A DNA stretch of 64,000 bases from NCBI GenBank assembly GCA_016866335.1, contig VGMT01000003.1, positions 62,001 through 126,000 of the forward strand, in the 5' to 3' direction. Position numbers and translations under genes: made by a program. Below are positions 60,887 through 64,000 of the stretch, piece after piece (the first letter of the stretch is position 1; each line of letters begins with the position of its first letter). Source of the stretch: Bacteroidota bacterium. GTDB lineage: Bacteria > Bacteroidota > Bacteroidia > CAIKAF01. The notes beneath the pieces are model-generated. The model was not told the DNA's origin and searched no databases. It saw only the letters and a program-made list of their open reading frames with translations.

Positions 60887-61033
60887 GGGCGGCAGCCGGG
60901 CTTTCGGCGGTAGTCCGCGGTCCTAAGCCGGGGGCCCAGCGGCTTTGCGGGGGCTCCTGAAGTCGCCTCCGCAGCTCGCGGGCCCTAGGCTAAGGCCCTT
61001 TCGTGCTACCTGCCTCAATCCCTGCCGCGGGCC
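60887..61033 (-). repeat. GC-rich structured intergenic repeat, copy F
   Basis: Full copy on the minus strand, starting 18 bp past the stop of the carboxylase gene. Second stem GGTAG / CTACC. Apical loop GACTTCAGGA, one base from other copies. Central arm differs from the other copies on both sides (GGGCCTTAGCC with GGCTTAGGACC-type partner) yet still pairs. Confidence 0.88.
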
Positions 61034-61051
61034 AACTCAAAAGCAAAACGG

Positions 61052-62680
61052 CTAGGTTTGAATAACTCCTGGATTGAATTCCCGAAGTCGAGGAGCCTGA
61101 TTTGCGGCCTGCAAACCTGCCGAGATGTAGTTTCTGGTTTGGGCAGGGTCAATGATTTCGTCCACCCACAACCGAGCCGCCGCATAGTAAGGGCTTGTTT
61201 GGGCATCGTATTTCTGGGTGATTTTGTTCAGCAACTCTGCTTCGGCCTCGGCGCTGGGTTCTTCGCCCCGGGCCTTCATGGTAGTGGTTTGAATTTGCAG
61301 CAAGGTTTTGGCGGCTTGTGCCCCTCCCATCACGGCGATGCGAGCCGATGGCCAGGCAAAAATGAAACGGGGGTCGTAGGCCTTGCCGCACATGGCATAG
61401 TTTCCTGCCCCGTATGAATTTCCAATCACCACGGTGATTTTTGGCACCACCGAGTTTGAAACGGCATTCACCATTTTGGCCCCATCTTTAATAATTCCGC
61501 CCTGCTCTGAACGGCTGCCCACCATAAAGCCGGTTACGTCGTGCAAAAACACCAGAGGAATGTGTTTTTGGTTGCAGTTCATAATAAATCGGGCGGCTTT
61601 ATCGGCGCTGTCGGAGTAAATAACGCCCCCAAACTGCATTTCTCCTTTTTTGTTTTTTACCACCAAGCGCTGGTTGGCAACAATGCCCACAGCCCAGCCG
61701 TCAATGCGGGCATAGGCGCAAACCAAGGTTTTTCCGTACCCAGCCTTGTATTCCTGAAATTCGCCTTCGTCGCACAAGCACTGCAACAGGTTGCGCATGT
61801 CGTAGGGTTGGTCGCGGTTTTCGGGAAGCAATCCAAATACATCGGTGCTGGGGCGAGCGGGGGGCTTAGGAGCCACTCGGTCGTAGCCTGCATCTTGGGT
61901 TTTTCCGAGTTTATCAACGATGTATCGAATCCGTTTCAAGCAATCGGCATCGTCTTCGCAGGCATAATCGGTTACGCCCGAAATTTCAGAGTGGGTAAGG
62001 GCTCCGCCCAGGGTTTCATTGTCCACATCTTCACCAATGGCGGCCTTTACCAAATATGAACCGGCCAAAAAGATTGAGCCGGTTTTTTTAACAATAAGGG
62101 CTTCGTCGCTTAAGATGGGCAAATAGGCGCCACCGGCAACACAAGGTCCCATAACGGCGGCAATTTGGGTAATTCCCATCGAGGACATAATGGAATTGTT
62201 CCGGAAAATGCGGCCAAAATGCTCTTTGTCAGCAAATACTTCGTCTTGTCGGGGCAAATACACCCCGGCGCTGTCCACCAAATAAATGATGGGCAATCGG
62301 TTTTCCATAGCAATTTCTTGGGCCCTTAGGTTTTTTTTGGCGGTTATCGGAAACCAAGCTCCCGCCTTTACGGTAGCGTCGTTGGCCACCACCAAGCATT
62401 GCCTTCCGCTAACCGTTGCCAGCCCCATAACTACTCCGCCGGCAGGGCAGCCCCCTTCTTCAGGATACATGTCTTCTCCGGCAAACAAGCCCAACTCTAA
62501 AAAGTCTGTTCCTTTGTCTTTCAAAAAATCAATCCGCTCGCGCGCCGTCATTTTTCCTTGACCCCGGTGTTTTTCTTGTTTGGCTTTTCCTCCCCCCAAA
62601 TGGAGTTTTTCTGCTTTGGTTTTAAGCTCAGACAACTGCAGACGGTGTGCGTCTTCGTTTTTATTAAACTTTAAGTCCAT
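61052..62680 (-). CDS. Acyl-CoA carboxylase beta subunit (methylcrotonyl-CoA type)
   Basis: 542 residues, full length carboxyltransferase. GKMTARERIDFL, ATVKAGAWFPITAKKNLRAQ split, YLVDSAGVYLPRQDEVFADK and FGRIFRNNSIMS match methylcrotonyl-CoA carboxylase beta more than propionyl-CoA carboxylase; GNSYGAGNYAMCGKAYDP is the second oxyanion motif. It takes the carboxyl group from biotin on an alpha subunit, which is not in the window. Likely role is leucine breakdown, consistent with but not linked to the aminotransferase gene. Confidence 0.92.
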   Translation of the reverse strand: MDLKFNKNEDAHRLQLSELKTKAEKLHLGGGKAKQEKHRGQGKMTARERIDFLKDKGTDFLELGLFAGEDMYPEEGGCPAGGVVMGLATVSGRQCLVVANDATVKAGAWFPITAKKNLRAQEIAMENRLPIIYLVDSAGVYLPRQDEVFADKEHFGRIFRNNSIMSSMGITQIAAVMGPCVAGGAYLPILSDEALIVKKTGSIFLAGSYLVKAAIGEDVDNETLGGALTHSEISGVTDYACEDDADCLKRIRYIVDKLGKTQDAGYDRVAPKPPARPSTDVFGLLPENRDQPYDMRNLLQCLCDEGEFQEYKAGYGKTLVCAYARIDGWAVGIVANQRLVVKNKKGEMQFGGVIYSDSADKAARFIMNCNQKHIPLVFLHDVTGFMVGSRSEQGGIIKDGAKMVNAVSNSVVPKITVVIGNSYGAGNYAMCGKAYDPRFIFAWPSARIAVMGGAQAAKTLLQIQTTTMKARGEEPSAEAEAELLNKITQKYDAQTSPYYAAARLWVDEIIDPAQTRNYISAGLQAANQAPRLREFNPGVIQT

Positions 62681-62831
62681 TTCCTAAAAATTCTAGGGTA
62701 AAGATAGCGGTTGGGTTTTGTTTTTGGGTTTGAAATTTGGCCAATCTGGAATTTCAGTTCTAATTTTCAGGCTGAACTCTGGGGGCATTTTCTTTGCCTT
62801 GTACTTACCACTAAATTATGCCATAGACTTC

Positions 62832-62839
62832 TACCTTTG
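62832..62839 (+). promoter_or_regulatory. -7 box TACCTTTG, 4 nt before metG ATG (leaderless type)
   Basis: Exact box followed by TGGT and the ATG at 62844. Confidence 0.6.
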
Positions 62840-62843
62840 TGGT

Positions 62844-64000
62844 ATGTCTAAACCCATCACCATCACGGCCGCCTTGCCTTATGCAAATGGCCCTTTGCAC
62901 ATCGGGCATTTGGCCGGCGCTTATTTGCCCGCCGATATTTTTGCTCGATACCAACGCCTGCATAACCAAGATGTTGCCTTTATTTGCGGTTCTGACGAAC
63001 ACGGTGCCGCCATAACCCTGCGCGCCCGAAAGGAGGGCATTAGCCCCAAAGAAATTATTGATACCTACCATGAATTAAACCGGAAGGCCTTTGAGGATTT
63101 CGGTATTTCATTTGACATCTACCACCGCACCTCTGATTCCCTACACCAAGCAACAGCTCAGGCCTTTTTTTTGAATTTGTTGGAAAAGGAAGCCTTAGAA
63201 TTGCGTGAGTCGGAACAGTTTTACGACGAACAATTTCAACAGTTTTTGGCAGACCGCTACATTACAGGGACTTGCCCAAAATGCCAAAAAGCAGGAGCCT
63301 ACGGCGACCAATGCGAAAAGTGCGGAAGTTCATTGAATCCCGATGAGCTAATCGAGCCCAAATCGACCTTGTCGGGAAGTACTCCTGTAAAACGAAAAAC
63401 CAGCCATTGGTATTTGCCCATGCAGAACCACCAACACTGGCTGCAACAATGGCTTAGTTCGGGGCGTTTTGATGAAATGGCTTTCCCCATTACCGAGCAT
63501 CAGCCAAGTTCATGGAAGTCAAACGTAATGGGGCAGTGTACATCTTGGCTTCAAGATGGACTAAAACCCCGGGCCATGACACGCGATTTAGATTGGGGCG
63601 TGCCTGTTCCCCTGCCCAATTCGGAAGGCAAGGTGTTGTATGTGTGGCTTGATGCGCCGATTGGGTACATTTCGGCCACCAAAGCGTGGGCCGAACAAAC
63701 AGGAAAAAACTGGCAAAGGTATTGGACTGAACCCGATGCACGCCTGATTCATTTTATTGGGAAAGACAACATTGTTTTCCACTGCCTGATTTTCCCCATA
63801 TTGCTCAAGAGCCACGGAGGCTTTGTGTTGCCCGAAAATGTGCCGGCCAACGAATTTTTAAACTTGGAGGGCCAAAAAATTTCCACCAGCCGAAACCATG
63901 CCGTTTGGCTGCACGAATACCTGCAGGATTTTCCCGGAAAACGCGACGAACTGCGCTATGTACTGTGTTCCATTGCCCCAGAAACCGGCGACAGTGAATT
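62844..64000 (+). CDS. metG: Methionyl-tRNA synthetase, 5' part
   Basis: Open from ATG 62844 to the window edge (385 codons), so the end is missing. Charges tRNA-Met with methionine. HIGH motif PLHIGH (17-22), zinc knuckle CPKC...CEKC (near 146-160), [10 protein letters not shown], and KISTS (KMSKS variant) in [11 protein letters not shown]. The missing part should hold the anticodon-binding domain and possibly the C-terminal dimer domain. Confidence 0.97.
   Translation, partial: MSKPITITAALPYANGPLHIGHLAGAYLPADIFARYQRLHNQDVAFICGSDEHGAAITLRARKEGISPKEIIDTYHELNRKAFEDFGISFDIYHRTSDSLHQATAQAFFLNLLEKEALELRESEQFYDEQFQQFLADRYITGTCPKCQKAGAYGDQCEKCGSSLNPDELIEPKSTLSGSTPVKRKTSHWYLPMQNHQHWLQQWLSSGRFDEMAFPITEHQPSSWKSNVMGQCTSWLQDGLKPRAMTRDLDWGVPVPLPNSEGKVLYVWLDAPIGYISATKAWAEQTGKNWQRYWTEPDARLIHFIGKDNIVFHCLIFPILLKSHGGFVLPENVPANEFLNLEGQKISTSRNHAVWLHEYLQDFPGKRDELRYVLCSIAPETGDSE

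Noticed and set aside
283-61033. Reading the repeat copies as a CRISPR array or as tRNA genes
   Set aside because: Copies are kilobases apart, not spaced by short spacers, and show no T-loop or anticodon arm; no tRNA was found anywhere in the gaps examined.
61541-62059. 172-residue plus-strand frame opposite the acyl-CoA carboxylase gene
   Set aside because: The opposite strand encodes a complete, highly conserved enzyme; this frame is a shadow.

Overview
The window looks like chromosome from a member of the Bacteroidota, probably a free-living, aerobic Flavobacteriales-type bacterium. Pointers seen in the sequence are secreted proteins with C-terminal type IX secretion (T9SS) sorting domains, a TonB-dependent receptor, Skp/OmpH, a UpxY/NusG-like factor, a microprotein resembling the start of GldL, and many promoters of the Bacteroidota -7 form TAnnTTTG with little Shine-Dalgarno sequence. 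No rRNA, tRNA, CRISPR array, phage or insertion sequence was seen. The gene content is mostly housekeeping and cell envelope, with a few accessory patches.

Layout. 1-5.8 kb: end of an OmpR-type response regulator, a polysaccharide deacetylase-like protein, CtpA-type protease, S26 peptidase, OmpA lipoprotein. 5.9-11.4 kb: small unknowns, queG-ruvB-heme/copper oxidase subunit III-like operon, TPR protein, a beta-barrel candidate. 11.5-21.8 kb: small lipoprotein, DEAD-box helicase, short DnaE, exo/endonuclease-phosphatase family protein, epimerase, M23/LysM peptidase, branched-chain aminotransferase, short-chain dehydrogenase. 21.9-23.5 kb: a strongly AT-rich islet with two unfamiliar genes and a gene remnant, probably acquired. 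23.5-28.9 kb: a large membrane protein, then a minus-strand operon (DUF2147, a GT-B-like protein, an SpsF-like cytidylyltransferase, half a transketolase). 29-32.7 kb: a caspase-fold protein with a DUF4384-like partner and a divergent outer-membrane candidate. 32.9-41.4 kb: an operon with a steroid-5-alpha-reductase/enoyl-reductase-fold protein, MaoC dehydratase and HAD phosphatase; T9SS-secreted M12B protease; ribE broken by one base; Omp28-like protein. 41.5-51.7 kb: Mla-type ABC transporter, AraC regulator, pseG, dcd, TonB receptor, OmpH/beta-barrel/UpxY operon, rluA-panB. 52-64 kb: esterase, yeast-type cytosine deaminase with acs, phosphoesterase and K+ channel, paired small lipoproteins, a secreted deiodinase-like protein, lnt, an acyl-CoA carboxylase beta subunit and the start of metG.

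Two sequence-wide signals are not explained by the genes. First, a GC-rich intergenic element of about 150 bp occurs six times in full and once in a shortened form, always just downstream of a stop codon. It is a long imperfect palindrome whose ends and apical loop are conserved and whose stems change by paired substitutions, so it behaves like a structured RNA or a mobile hairpin element. Second, at least seven genes have an exact TAnnTTTG box ending only 3-4 nt before the ATG, which predicts leaderless transcripts and fixes several start codons.

Two genes (ribE and a small lipoprotein) are broken by what looks like one missing G in a run of Gs; assembly error is a serious alternative to real inactivation.
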